This document shows positions 50,601 through 61,149 of a DNA stretch of 64,000 nucleotides, one piece after another. The position numbers were made by a program, and so were the translations under genes. The notes beneath the pieces were generated by a model. It was not told the origin of the DNA and searched no databases. It saw nothing but the letters and a program-made list of their open reading frames with translations. Position 1 is the first letter of the stretch. Each line of letters opens with the position of its first letter. Origin of the DNA: Urechis unicinctus (lineage: Eukaryota; Annelida; Polychaeta; Xenopneusta; Urechidae); NCBI GenBank assembly GCA_034190875.2, contig CM067345.1, positions 29,054,962 through 29,118,961 of the forward strand. The letters run 5' to 3'.

Positions 50601-53600
50601 ATCCTCACGTCAATAGTATATATCTTCACGTCGTTAGTACATATCCTCACTGCTATGTTCGTAGCGCCCATGTCCATTCAGTCTTTATCATTATCTTTCT
50701 ATATCTAACGGTGTTATCATTTGTTGCCGACATCATGATTGCCACCTCACGTCATCGTCGACCTTGGTTCCATCAACGATTCTGTCGTCATCCTTCGGCA
50801 TCAAAGATGCTATTACCCTGACCGTGCATATCATTGTCTGTAATACGTTCGTCAGACAGTTGGTACCTCGGTCGATTAGATAAGATTAGGTTTTTTCTAC
50901 GGTGTTCGGCTGTCGGGTCATTTATTGAATCCAATAGTTCATATAGGTCATTCTTACGTAAGCTAATGATACAAGGCTTGTTACGAGAAGATTATATCGC
51001 ACCAATACGTCTAATGATACATGGCTTGTCACGAGAAGATTATATCACACCAATACGTCTAATGATACACGGCTGGTCAGGAACAGATAAGATCATACCA
51101 ATTCGTCTAATGATACATGGCTTGTAACAAGCAGATTAGGTCATACCAATACGTTATAATGTGTAGCATAACCATCGAGCCAGTGCAGGAGAATGAGATG
51201 TGTTACCTGGATGTAGACGTCCATGCTACCACTAAGAGACATAAGGTTACGGCGCACGGGCATTATCCGGAACAATACTGCAAACAACACATTCATTGGT
51301 CATCCTCGAGTAATCACCAGCCCGTACACAGCTCACATAGTACGAAACAGATCTTAATTAGCATGTGTGAGGATAGGCTCGGAAGAGAGGGCATACCTTC
51401 TTGGCCCTGGTGGTAAAAGGCTCGGTTTGTTTCAATGAACACGGCCACTTGCTTGGAATCGAACATCAGTTTGGTTTCATTCTCAAAGATGTATCCAGAC
51501 AGACCACCATTCGCCGTACCCTCCACACGCAGGGTGTAGTTCCCGTCCTCGGCATTGAAGGGAATCTGAAGTCATATAGCCGGGTCAATGACATCTCAAT
51601 GACAGAGACAGTAAGGACCCGAGGCAATGGTGGAAATGTTTTGACCAGAAATCGCTTCGTATCGCTACAATCCTTGGTGAGTGGTTGGCGAGGTCAATAG
51701 ATTTGCGAGAGAACCGGTCATCATAGGTTGTTGTGCATAATTACAACTGGGTGGCAATCTCATGTCCGTGACGATGTTAGGAGCTACAAGTGTCTGCATG
51801 GATGACCATGCAAGTGGTACACAAAGGGCGAGCTTATATCCCTCTACACACCTCAACATCATTCTCTGATTACCACCCACATACCTTGCCATCCCTCTCT
51901 GGCTAACACCCACACACCTTACCACACCTCTCTGGTCAACACCCAGGTTAATACTCACACACCTTACCACCCCTCTCTGGTTAACACCCACACACCTTGC
52001 CATCCCTACCAGGTTAACCTTCGAGCCCTGTAGGTGTTAACCAGGGAAGTATGGTTTGGAATGTGGTGTTAACTACAGAAGGGCCCGCAACACCTGTCAA
52101 CACAACGCTCAGGGTCATAACACCCGGGGTCACCACACCCGGGATCACAACACCCAGGGTCACAGCGCCCAGGATCACATCACCCGGGGTCACAACACCC
52201 AGGATCATAACACCCAGGGTCACAAAACTCAGGGTCATAACACCCAGGATCACAACATCCAGGATCGCAACACCCAGGGTCACACCACTCAGGGTCACAG
52301 CGCCCAGGGTCACAACATCCAGGGTCACAACACCCGGGATCACATCACCCAGGGTCACAAAACTCAGGGTCATTACACCCAGGTTCACAACACTTGGGGC
52401 CAAAACAACCAAGGTCACAACGACTGGTGTCACAAAAGCCAGGGTTACAGCATATCCCAACATACCACCGCACTCAGACTCACCAGCGATTCAGGCTAAC
52501 AAGCAAACTACCAAGGCGATGGCCGCTGGGTAGCTGTCACCAGGATTAAGATAAGTCTGAGATAGTCGCATAGACATAACGGGGCAGCCCGATAACGTTC
52601 CACCTTTTAATGTCCAATATCCGTCTACATATTAGACGTAGCTTGGTCACCATACATCTTTAGGCCCAATTTGCTGACTGCGATCAACTGTGTCGGGCGC
52701 CTCCACACCCTCCCACCCCTCACATCCCTAGCCCCCCCCCCCCCCCCCCCCACTACACAACCCCCTTCCACCCCCAGTTGTATACAGGCATCACGCGAGT
52801 GACAACACCGCTGAGGCCAATCTGTCATCACGATAGCGGAGCAGCAGAGGACAGCCGGATGTGTCGGTTACCGAGTAACGCGGTTTCCTCCTATAAGGTG
52901 TTGTTGTACATATGACTTATAATAAAGGCCATACTCGGCTGACGGAGCCAGTGAGGTTATCAAACACATTGATCGATCGTGGCTGCTCGTGATGACGTCA
53001 TAATTCCATCTTATATGGCGTGTCTGGCGTCATTATGTGCAGAGACCAGCAGAGCGACTTTCTCACCATGTAAACCACAGACGAGCGATGAGTCTACCGA
53101 CTCGCTCATACGAGTAACGATGGCGCGCATATCTAAACTGGTCCAGAATTTGTCATGCCAGCATACGATTAATTATGGAATTATTATCAGATATAAACCA
53201 GGCTTAAAATATACAGGACATATTGTACAGGACTATGGGTACACATACAAGCTGAGGAATGGGGTGTTTGCTCGGAAAGCTGACGCCATTTAAACACCCA
53301 TTTTGTTGGTGTCGTGAAGCCACTCGCGGTGCATACGACCCCCAATCACTTCAAACCGGCTTCATGCGACACTTCGCCACATATCTTCACGAACGGACCA
53401 TATCAAGTACCTTAAAACGGCTCTTTCCACTGATAACAAGCCCCTCATTCTTATAAAGAGCTTCATTTTCCTGCCCTCTCAGCTCAAGCCATACCGACTG
53501 ATGGTATAAGGAAAGGCGATAGTGTTGCTCCTTATAGTGACAGTGGAGGGGGCTCTGTTGACTCTCGTCCATGTGAACGTGTTTTGTGTATTGCGGGGTC

Positions 53601-55628
53601 AACATCATCCAGCTGTTGAGGTTTATTACTGTCAATACACTGACATCGAGCTATATGTTCCTGGTTCCGCCATATTGACACTGCTATGGCTTGATAAGGG
53701 GCCATGGTCTCCCCATAAAGATTTCATTCTTGTAAAGTATGATAGAAAGCTTGTTACCTTATAATATACATACTGCGTGCTTTCATGTAATTTGGGACTA
53801 TAAAGGGAGAACATATTTCATTGTGGGTACTTCCGCTTGAATTTATCTTCAGACTTGGCTCCAACGTTTTTGAAAGGTATTTTCACTAGCGTATCTTGAC
53901 ATTTGCAGAGATAAATTGACCCGGGTTTAGGAAACAGGACAATAGGAAAATAGGTCCGTTATACCCAGGTGTCAGCTAAGATGTTGTTTTGGGTGCGTTC
54001 TTTGTTTAAGGAATCAATATATTTCGCAGATTCAAACACATTACAGCAGTCGGTAAAGCAAGATGATGCGTAACCCCACTCTCCATGGCAGACATGTTTG
54101 ACGCTATGCTAACATAACATGCGAATCCTAGCCTGCGCAGAAGCCGATGCGCAAGGAGATCGGCGTAACCCACCTTCATTTGAACCATTTGCGTACCTGT
54201 GGCGTAGAAGATTATGCTTTACCCACCTTAAGCTGAACCATTTGCGTGCCCGTGGCGTAGAAGATTAATCTTTACCCACCTTAAGCTGAACCATTTGCGT
54301 GCCCGTGGCGTAGAAGATTATGCTTTACCCACCTTAAGCTGAACCATTTGCGTGCCCGTGGCGTAGAAGATTATGCTTTACCAACCTTAAGCTGAATCAT
54401 TTGCGTGCCCGTGGCGTAAAGACTTTACCAACCTTAAGCTGAATCATTTGCGTGCCCGTGGCGTAAAAGACGTTGAGGCTGGAAGCAACCTCCTCGTAGT
54501 TCCACCGGATGATGGTTCGCACGTTGATGTGGGAATAGTAGAGCTCCATGATCGACACGGACACCTGCACCTCCTGGTTGGCGCGGACCATCTCCGGGGC
54601 CACAATGAAGTAGGAACTGCAATGCAATGAGGAACGACAAGTGAAGTGACAATATACGTCTCATCCTTTATATCTGCTGTAGCAAGGAATGGCGATTCCC
54701 GGGGCTTTATTTGTGATGGCAGCCAGGCACGAAACGACGCCCTGTAAAATATATGGCGAACCAAAGTGCATCCACTACAATACCAATGTGTGCAACCGCA
54801 GTAATCCTACAAATGTGACCGCGTGAAGCACCAACCGTGCCACAAAATCTTCAATTTGTGAATGTACAACATAATGTATATCATTGTTCATTAGAGTACA
54901 ACAAGACGTTCCCAATTGTACATTCAAGTACAACGAAACGTACACGATTGTATATTAAATGACAAAAAAACGTTCCCAATAGAACATTTTTGCACAACAA
55001 ATGTACCCCATTTTAAAGTATGATGCTGGTTGAATCCGGTTGTACACAACAGCACGAAAGCAAACCGGAAACGTGGTTAAGTACTAGGGTAAGAAGTGCC
55101 CCGCGTCATGCGACATAATGAACACGTATACGACCGACTCACCACCACCCACCTGACAATATTATATGATAATGCCCGAGCAACCGAAGCTCCGTGTGAT
55201 TTGTCGTTTCTTCATGCGCCGCATTGATGACGTAGTGTCGGACTTCATCTTGATCGATAGACGAAATCCCGTAATGGCAACGTGACCGGAAGTCATTCGA
55301 TTGTACCCATGAGGTCGTCGCGATCCGGCGGTAATGTGTATAGGTAAGGATGACAAATGTTTTGAATAGCAGTGACGGAATACAGTAAGCCGACAGGTCG
55401 ACATCATAAGTCACAAATGTCTTATGACGTAGCACACCGGAACCGGAACCTCTCAATCCTAACATGAAGCATTTCCAATATCGAATGACACATGTTATCG
55501 CAAGGGACACCAAATTCGTTAATATCATCATACATTTATCATAATTTCCATATATCATAACCGTCACTCTAATCACTGTCGTCATTATCATCCCCACTCT
55601 CAGAACCGTCAATCATCATCATCATCAA

Positions 55629-55666
<38 letters not shown>

Positions 55667-58090
55667 CTATCGTCATCGTCGTCTTCGTCATTCAACTCCG
55701 CAATTATTTTAACAAATCTATTGAGGAAGTTGATGAAAAAGGGGTAAAATTAACCAATTTATCACATATTTAAAATAAACCGATTGTCATTTTACATTTA
55801 CTCCTTGCTGGGCAATGGACCAAGCACTAAGGTCAGCCTGATCTATCATCCGCCTTAATAACATGTCAGTCTGGACCAACAGTTCAGTCATCCTGAACAA
55901 TTTTTAAATATGTCATTATCAACATTTTAGTCAGCCTTAAATAATATTTCAGTCTAAGCCAGAATGTCAGCCTTAACCAAGGTCTGATTCACCTAAATCA
56001 CCTGTACAACATCGTGAACCAACATAAACAGTCAGCCGTAACCAACATTTCAGCTTGCCTGAACCACCATTTGATACAGCCTCAACCATTACTTCCATCC
56101 GCCCTAATCAGCCACCAATCATCGCCTACCATAGCTTCAGTGAGCCACAACGGAGCCGTCGCCTCAGCCTACATATACCCTGGCAATCTGCGCCAGCTTA
56201 TTCACCTTTCTAAAACCATTCATTAATTTACGTTACCAGCAACTGATTCCTCTTACTAATGTCACAAACATAGATTATTACCAACTGTCACCAAGTATTG
56301 TCCAGTGGCTAGATTGTACGGTCCCGTAATAACCCTAACCTTTATCCCATAAAGCGCTCTCAGGACGCACACACCACGCACCCCATAACTGATGCAACGC
56401 AGTTTCAGTGCGTTTAGCAGTCAATGTGGTCTAGCTGTTCATTTGGTCTAGCTGTTTATTTGGTCTAGCTGTGCATATGGTCTAGCTGTGCATATGGTCT
56501 AGCTGTTCATGAGGTTTAGCTTTTCATGGGTCTAGCTGTGCATGTGGTCTATCTGTTCAAGGGTCTAGCTGTGCATGTGGTCCTGCTGTCCATGGGTCCA
56601 GCTGTACATGGGCAAAGCTGTTCGTGTGGTCTAGTTAATCATGGGGTCATGGTTTTCTTTCTTCAACAAGAACTCCAACAACGAAGTTAAATTCCCTCTG
56701 AAAGTTTTTTTTTGGCAACTCATATGTAAGATATTGCTATTTTGTGTGCAGTCGGTTATTTTATATGTCTTCACGTGCTACGAGATTGTACTGCAAATGG
56801 ACCGTTTGATATATCCGCTAACAAAATCTTTGATGCTTAACAAAACCGCTATCAGGGAAGGACGTCAGATATCAAGTCACAGTCAGTAATAACACATATT
56901 CGAGGCGACAACGGGCGAGTAATAGCTCGAACAGCTGCTCAGATGCGTAAAAGAACAAATTCTAAGTCGTATTTCTAAATACAACCAAGCCAGCTTGATC
57001 AGGGTCGTCATTCTGTTTACCGCCATATCTCTGTTGGTAAATAACCTGGACGGTCGATATTGGTGCAGTTGGTGTTGTTTGACCACCCCCACCCCAGTCA
57101 CTCACACATACCGCCCCCCACATGACCAAACCCCTCCACCCCCCACCCACTCACTCACTCACCCTCCCACCCCCCCCCCCCCCCCCCCCCACCTCCACCT
57201 CCAACAACAACAACGGGGCATCCCGGCCCGTCACCGCGCATCGCGCCCTTATCATTGGGACAAATAGCGCGCCAATCACCGGCAATTGCTTGTGCGTGGC
57301 GTGGCTGGTACAAGATGAGATGATTGTACAGATGTGACATCGTAGCGGTTAACTCGCACGTTAAGGATCAGATCGAGAGATAGAGAAATTCAAATGCTCA
57401 GAGTACCCAGTGGGTTTATGCTTCACATGAATCTCATGGTGTTTCCTGTTTATCGACTCCCCTTTTTCCGTATCAGCGCGAGAGTTCATCCAACTTGCAC
57501 GTGGTTCATGGTTGACAACACGCCTATTAAGGATAAAACTGAGGCTTGTAAAAAAAATGCCTTCACTAAAAATGCGCTTGCGACCAGCGTATACATAAGT
57601 ATGAACTAACCGTAACACTTACATCGCGTAAAGTTATGTATGAGCTAACCGTAACACTTACACCGCGTCAAGTTCCCGGAAAAAGCTCTCCGTCTTTTCA
57701 CAAAATCGATCAACGCAACATATCGTGGCGGGGCGATGGAGTCAGACAGACGATTTAACGAAATGTTATCTCACATATTTTATGAAATCTTTGGAAAAGA
57801 GACAAAAACTTTTCACAAAGGATATATTTAATATGTCCTATTCACTATAACGTAAATAAATATTCAGAACACGTGCTTATTAAGGTTGATCACAAGATGA
57901 TTAACGGGTGATTAGCAAAACCTTACACAAGAATAACCATGAAAAGAGGAAAACCTGTGACAGGTGGGAGACAATAATTGACTTACGCTTCTCTGGCCAG
58001 CCTGTATCCGTCATCACCCTCCACGCTGACCACTCCACAAGACAGCACACACACGCTCAGCATCACTACTAAGCCGACGCACATCTTCAT
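37792..58090 (-). CDS. Macroglobulin complement-related (Mcr/TEP6-like) protein, 34 exons, 1,537 aa
   Basis: Alpha-2-macroglobulin/TEP/C3 superfamily. Exons in order: 58090-57987, 54616-54433, 51565-51397, 51277-51207, 49102-49048, 48944-48871, 48754-48715, 48599-48515, 48288-48165, 47896-47669, 47476-47291, 47145-47038, 46917-46855, 46675-46490, 46302-46153, 45538-45401, 45231-45183, 45029-44916, 44720-44612, 44329-44212, 43914-43801, 43685-43569, 43415-43287, 43092-42921, 42808-42620, 41927-41843, 41742-41472, 41067-40893, 40390-40158, 39864-39703, 39186-39050, 38689-38515, 38360-38252, 37982-37792. All junctions are GT-AG and the phases sum to one frame. Domains: signal peptide, MG1-MG6, LDLa (674-710), MG7, CUB, thioester-like domain, receptor-binding domain, GPI-type tail. 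The thioester motif is GSAEQ (986-990). An LDLa insert with a lost thioester cysteine defines Mcr, which in flies acts at septate junctions and in immunity. The job here is inferred only. The exon 30/31 boundary is the least certain. Confidence 0.9.
39050..39186 (-). CDS. Mcr-like exon 31: CUB end / start of MG8
   Basis: Residues 1335-1379: MATKVNVEYPHQILPAAEGR, then YFDVELASFNFTGRNFSIFE and IMPCAR, matching the family's aVxQVxVxYN...FDLxV...LxxCTR block. I place the acceptor at ggacag|ATG. The polypyrimidine tract there is weak and about 10-15 residues expected before it are missing, so a small upstream exon or an earlier acceptor is possible. This exon and the intron after it have a broken inverted copy at 22,946-23,200. 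Confidence 0.75.
39703..41927 (-). CDS. Mcr-like exons 26-30: rest of the thioester-like alpha-helical domain
   Basis: Residues 1026-1334. Landmarks of the TED toroid are present: LQRQMSYMNEDGSFSMF (GYQRQLxYxxxDGSFSAFG), STWVTAFVLKV (GSTWLTAFV), SRISQWLCKQQDYSGAF, SLTAYVLISLAKS, VYELSITTYALHLVGS, YGVEATAYAMLTYLRR, IMKWLQTMRNTYAGQASTQ and DTITAMMALVEYA. The position of the C3-type catalytic His (DAPVIHxEM) reads GAPLYDRKM, with Asp instead of His. Confidence 0.9.
40470..40870. repeat. Intron 28 minisatellite 'ctatgtattgtggttggcgtatga'
   Basis: About 14 imperfect units of 25-28 bp, alternating 'gggtggcgtaaggctctatgtattgtg' and 'gttggcgcatgactcatgtattgtg', between exons 28 and 29. The minus-strand open frame running through it extends the exon artificially. 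Confidence 0.9.
42085..42640 (-). repeat. 42-bp array spanning the exon 25 splice donor
   Basis: Thirteen or so units of 42 bp. Read on the gene strand the core is 'aacctgggtcagtaacc'. The first unit is the end of exon 25 itself: the exon end TCCAAAATCAACCTAG|gtcggtaccc aligns with 'tccaaagttaacctgggtcagcaaccc' exactly 42 bp downstream. The array therefore consists of repeated exon-end/5'-splice-site copies. Later units change composition (gagagatggagtacacgggt). Confidence 0.9.
42620..42808 (-). CDS. Mcr-like exon 25: thioester-like site with cysteine lost
   Basis: Residues 963-1025: GDIVGPGFFEDFLDAENTLR, then KPFGSAEQNMYNFAYNLYQL and KYLKATNQL. The family motif GCGEQ is GSAEQ here (986-990, at 42,740-42,726). 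The bond-forming Cys is Ser, the middle Gly is Ala, and the Gln remains. No covalent thioester can form. The last 20 bases of the exon and its splice donor (CTAG|gtcggt) are the first unit of a 42-bp array that continues into the intron. Confidence 0.92.
42921..44329 (-). CDS. Mcr-like exons 20-24: MG6 end, MG7 and first half of CUB
   Basis: Residues 746-962. MG6 ends VPDEPMSWVLNAFAISRNLG (family VPDSITSWVxxAxxLSxxxG). MG7 contains RAQVPDSAIKGEQIGVRVAL and NYWDQNLE. The CUB part carries VKDGCIEIKITANVFIYSDE and runs into PELFVRPQERQHIYVPGSPD. Exon 24 ends in phase 1 at the start of the thioester-like domain. Confidence 0.9.
44612..45538 (-). CDS. Mcr-like exons 16-19: bait-region equivalent with LDL-receptor class A domain
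   Basis: Residues 610-745. The part equivalent to the protease bait/anaphylatoxin segment has no basic cleavage cluster that I can see. Exon 18 with the first codon of exon 19 forms one LDLa module: CNESTGWHPCMDGTCYFYTQ continued by RCDKVRQCLDGQDEMGC. It has six cysteines and the acidic D..QC.DG.DE calcium box intact. An LDLa module in this position is the hallmark that separates Mcr from CD109 and ordinary TEPs. Confidence 0.9.
46153..47896 (-). CDS. Mcr-like exons 10-15: MG4 to MG6 (first part)
   Basis: Residues 303-609. Recognisable pieces are DGMARFKYKPKEDAEFVRIQ (MG4 end), AYYDNLSSRSVEVTAYRHYS (MG5) and FSLALSRDMIPQAHIIVWHI, then NGTRLNK, the equivalent of the MAPxARLLVYY...NK block of A2M proteins. 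Next come VDVQFNRGKDFKGDTVEITS and HGADYQLWAYG (the SxVGLxAVDxS block). All six exons start and end in phase 0 between exons 10 and 16. Confidence 0.9.
48165..51277 (-). CDS. Mcr-like exons 4-9: MG2 and MG3
   Basis: Residues 153-302. MG2 continues VLFRIMPVRRNLMSLSGSMD and ends with the family-typical FQLSEQPDYGTWKIRVRAF. MG3 follows with FRVDEFWLNYIQVNVSMPLQ and GVVVG. Exon 9 carries an unusually acidic loop (GEQDEDEDYDWPSLEEE, about 282-298). The small exons 4, 5 and 7 (71, 55 and 40 bp) are supported by continuous phase and by the family pattern. Confidence 0.87.
49105..50660. repeat. 1.5-kb array of 21-bp units in intron 4
   Basis: More than 70 units of 'catatcctcacgtcattagta' with variants (aacgtcaatagtacatatcct, ttcacgtcgttagtacat). 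21 is a multiple of three, so all frames stay open (minus frame RICTNDV repeated), but this is not a gene. A higher-order pattern is visible: the order of variants over about 49,700-50,020 recurs about 294 bp (14 units) further on. The array abuts the exon 5 acceptor. Confidence 0.95.
50940..51160. repeat. Tandem repeat in intron 4, about 58-60 bp
   Basis: Four units of 'cgtctaatgatacatggcttgtcacgagaagattatatcacaccaata' with point changes, just upstream of the exon 4 donor on the plus map. Confidence 0.9.
51397..54616 (-). CDS. Mcr-like exons 2-3: MG1 and start of MG2
   Basis: Residues 35-152. MG1 opens with SYFIVAPEMVRANQEVQVSV and ends GNYTLRVEG. MG2 begins VAVFIETNRAFYHQGQE, the counterpart of the family's VFIQTDKPxYKPGQ. 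Exon 2 ends in CAGCTTAAG|gttggt, and this junction region is repeated five more times in the intron. Intron 2 also holds two other arrays and a poly-C run. Confidence 0.88.
51850..52020. repeat. Tandem repeat in intron 2, about 33 bp
   Basis: Five imperfect copies of 'acacaccttaccacccctct' plus 'ctggttaacaccc'. Confidence 0.85.
52090..52460. repeat. 15-bp array in intron 2
   Basis: About 24 units of 'cagggtcacaacacc' and variants. The period is a multiple of three, so three overlapping open frames with 5-residue repeats (e.g. TPRVT) appear; none is a gene. Confidence 0.95.
52732..52752. repeat. Poly-C run in intron 2
   Basis: About 20 consecutive C residues. A similar run lies at about 57,170-57,190 in intron 1. 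Confidence 0.95.
54167..54480 (-). repeat. 53-bp array duplicating the exon 2 3' end and splice donor
   Basis: Six copies on the gene strand of 'ttctacgccacgggcacgca..atggttcagcttaag|gtgggtaaag', spaced 53, 53, 53, 53 and 47 bp. The rightmost copy (54,433-54,480) is the real end of exon 2. Each intronic copy keeps about 35 bp of exon sequence and a GTGGGT/GTTGGT donor. Use of a downstream donor would add a segment with an in-frame stop. Confidence 0.92.
55613..55680. repeat. (CAT)n microsatellite in intron 1
   Basis: About 20 'atc/cat' trinucleotides with few interruptions. Confidence 0.95.
56410..56640. repeat. Short tandem repeat 'ggtctagctgtgcatat' in intron 1
   Basis: Around 12 imperfect units of 17-18 bp. 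Confidence 0.9.
57987..58090 (-). CDS. Mcr-like gene exon 1: start codon and signal peptide
   Basis: Encodes MKMCVGLVVMLSVCVLSCGV followed by VSVEGDDGYRLARE, a typical secretory signal with probable cleavage near VSVEG. The exon ends with a strong gtaagt donor (phase 2). A second in-frame Met is at residue 3. I could not locate a TATA box or an upstream untranslated exon with confidence. Confidence 0.85.
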
Positions 58091-58799
58091 TCTAATTCAA
58101 TCAATTTGGGTCTGATGAATACATTTCATTAAAATCCAAATATTCCAAATATTTCTTTGTAGCGATTATTCCAGATGCGATTGAACCAGGCGTCGCAAAT
58201 GTTGCCACTCCAAAACGGCGCAACTGGGTCACCGGAATCGACTGGTCACAGTACCAGGTAAAATGATATCAGCAGTATAACAAAAAAAAGGCAATTTTTC
58301 GCCAGGTGAAAATGTAATTGATTGCGACGGAGTAAGTGCGCTCTTTAGGCCGCCTTCTCCTTGTGATAATAAAACAAATGGAGAGGGTGCGAAGAGAATG
58401 GACTTCGGTCCCGGTAACGTTGATAAGGGCAGATCTATAGACCAACATCTAAGTTAAACACGACCTTCGTACTACGAATGCTGTCGTTCTCACAAAACTT
58501 GGCACAATTAGAGAGGTGCTCGACTAATGACACAGGTGCTAAGAGTGGATACCGCGGTGCAGAGAAATATGGGGTTAAAAAAAGGAAAGAGACACCAAGA
58601 AATATTTGTGAGACAGATAGAAAGAGAGTAACAAAGCAAAGGTAGATGGGAGAAGTGGATAGATACATATAGACATAACCGGGTAAAGAAATGGAAGGAG
58701 GAGAAAGAGGGACAGAAGCAACGAGATTGTATGGGGAAGAAGGGGAGGAAAAGAAATAGATTGTAAGAATATAAAATCTTAGAAAGAGCGAAAACAAAC

Positions 58800-59620
58800 A
58801 AATAGTAAGGGATATTAAGGGAAAGAAACAAAAATGTATAATGGGATGAAAGGGAAAAAACCAAAAGATAGTAAGGGACGTTATGGGAAAAAACAAAAAT
58901 GTATAATGGGATGAAAGGGAGAAAACAAAGAGATAGTAAGGGACTTAATTGGAAAAAAACAAAAATGTACAATTGGATGAAAGGGAGAAAACCAAGAGAT
59001 AGTAAGGGACGTTATGGGAAAGAAACAAAGAGATATAATGGGATGAAAGGGAGAAAATCAAAAGATAGTAAGGGACGTTATGGGAAAGCAACAAAAATGT
59101 ATAATGGGATGAAAGGGAAAAAACCAAAAGATAGTAAGGGACGTTATGGGAAAGAAACAAAAATGTATAATGGGATGAAAGGGAGAAAACCAAGAGATAG
59201 TAAGGGACGTTATAGGAAAGAAACAAAGAGATATAATGGGATGAAAGGGAGAAAACCAAGAGATAGTAAGGGACGATATGGAAAGAAACAAAAATGTATA
59301 ATGGGGTGAGAGGGAGAAAACCAAAAGATAGTAAAGGATTTTATGGGAAAGAAACAAAGAGATATAATGGGGTGAAAGGGAGAAAACCAAGAGATAGTAA
59401 GGGACGTTATGGGGGAAAAAATGGGGTGAAAGGGAGAAAACCAAGAGATAGTAAGGGACGTTATGGGGGGAAAAATGGGGTGAAAGGGAGAAAACAACGA
59501 GATAGTAAGGGACGTTATGGGAAAGAAACAAAAAGATACAATGTGGTGAAAGGAAGAAAACAAAGAGATAGTAAGGGACAGTATGGGAAGCAAAGCGCGC
59601 AAGAATCAAAGAGATAGTAA
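58800..59620 (+). repeat. 69-bp minisatellite 5' of the Mcr-like gene
   Basis: Eleven or twelve units of about 69 bp with the core 'gggatgaaagggagaaaacc' and 'aagagatagtaagggacg'. It is purine-rich on the plus strand. The period is divisible by three, so a plus frame with a 23-residue repeat (MYNGMKGRKPRDSKGRYGKE) stays open for 136 codons. It has no other coding sign and lies about 0.7 kb upstream of the start codon. Confidence 0.92.
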
Positions 59621-59884
59621 GGGAGAAATTGAGACAAACAAAAATATTGTATTGGAGGGAAGGGAGGGGTAGGGGGTGAGAGGAATACCGTGATGCTGCG
59701 AAGGAAAGAGAGAAGGACAGAGCGAGTGAATGGACGAGAAATGAGAAAGTAACGTCGAAGTTCAATAGAGAGAACAATTCGATGGTCTGGGCGTGCAAGA
59801 AAGACACTGACGAGTTAAAACTAACGAGGGAGAAAGCGAAAGGCTGGGTGAGAGTTTGGCGGTACAGGCGCATGAAGAGCATCA

Positions 59885-60420
59885 TGAACTACGCGCTACT
59901 CTTCCGGGTTTCACTCTACCTTTGGATAAATGTTAGAAATTAAGACATTGATCACAGAATTTTTGAAAGTCTGTAGTCCTTGTATGATCTCTCTAAAGAG
60001 GGGTCTATTGCCAAGGGAAGTTGTGAAATCTTCCAAAGCACAAGCGATACCAAAAGCGCACTCCGACGAATCGTAATTTGTGCACACCTATTGTGACTGA
60101 GCCCCGACAGGATCGCTCACCTGTCGAGCTGTGGGAACGAGCGGACCTGATGCCACAGGTTGACCTTATAAAGCCGCGTCACCTGTAAACGTGTGACTCA
60201 TACACAGGTGTAAGCAGACAGGAATCTCCTGGCACGATCAATGGTCGGCTACCATCCACAGCTGAATATCACAACTAGCTCAGGTGGGACAGCCGAGATA
60301 ACGGAATGGGTGCGTGTATAACGTCAAACTTACAGTCGCTCGGACAAATACCCAAATAGTGGTCTGACCCGTGATTGACGTAAATGGCGTTGATGTTAAA
60401 CATTTTCCAATCATATACCA
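59885..60420. other. Intergenic, no gene seen
   Basis: Contains 'cttataaagccgcg' near 60,166, a TATA-like sequence on either strand, but no coding sequence follows it at a plausible distance. It might belong to an untranslated first exon of the minus-strand gene; this is not supported further. Confidence 0.3.
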
Positions 60421-60424
60421 AAAC

Positions 60425-60560
<136 letters not shown>

Positions 60561-61024
60561 TGCCTGATGTAAATCTATAGTGAGCGCACTTTATTAATTG
60601 CTCATGAGGTTCCGAGGTCATCTTGTGTGTGGTGAGGACAAATGTGTCAGGCATTTTAGTGTAGAGTTTGGAGCATGCACATTATGTACCGTATATTAAG
60701 TGGAAATTTTAACGTTAGGTGTTAGCAAGGCGAGGATTAGGGTGGGTCGCAACTGGGGTTAGGGTGGAGTAACGACCATAATTATGGTGGGAAAACCTGA
60801 CGTGGATGACGGGGGTTAAAGTGTATAAGCCCGGCTGGGAATACCAGGGTTCGAGTCGGTTGACAAGGAAGGTGGAGTCCTCCAGGGTTAGGATGGGGTA
60901 ACAGCGGGGGTTTGGGTTTGGGGCATGGATTGTACTCCTATTCTGCATAGTGATCGGCTGAATGTAAACAATAGATAAGTCGTCCGCTTCTTGTGGGACC
61001 TAGGACAACCCATATTTGGTGAAC

Positions 61025-61092
61025 AACGGAGCCTAGGAATCGAACCATCCGAAACGTCGATACACATTGTCCGCCACCTCGCTCTCTAATGC
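61025..61092 (-). mobile_element. tRNA-like SINE head
   Basis: The minus strand shows 'gagcgaggtggcggaca' (A-box-like) and 'ggttcgattcc' (B box) with tRNA-like spacing, then unrelated sequence. It is not a complete tRNA. Similar in type to the element at 36.9 kb but a different sequence. Confidence 0.5.
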
Positions 61093-61149
61093 CTAGGTCA
61101 CAAGATACTTACGGGCTGACTACGGGCCCCGTACGGGCAAGGACCCTAC

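Noticed and set aside
49105-50660. Possible CRISPR-like array
   Set aside because: Units are contiguous variants without unique spacers, in an animal intron.
49327-50677. Several minus-strand proteins with RICTNDV-type repeats
   Set aside because: Period of 21 bp keeps every frame open; they lie inside an intron array.
52051-52533. Overlapping 147-160-aa frames on both strands
   Set aside because: Artefact of the 15-bp array; no start context, no conserved domain.
58899-59885. Repetitive 136-aa plus frame and 275-aa minus frame
   Set aside because: Both arise from the 69-bp minisatellite whose length is a multiple of three.
60715-60910. GGGTTAGG-like G-rich stretch resembling telomeric repeats and a tRNA B box (gggttcgag)
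   Set aside because: Telomere-like units are isolated and irregular; no A box or cloverleaf accompanies the B-box-like string.
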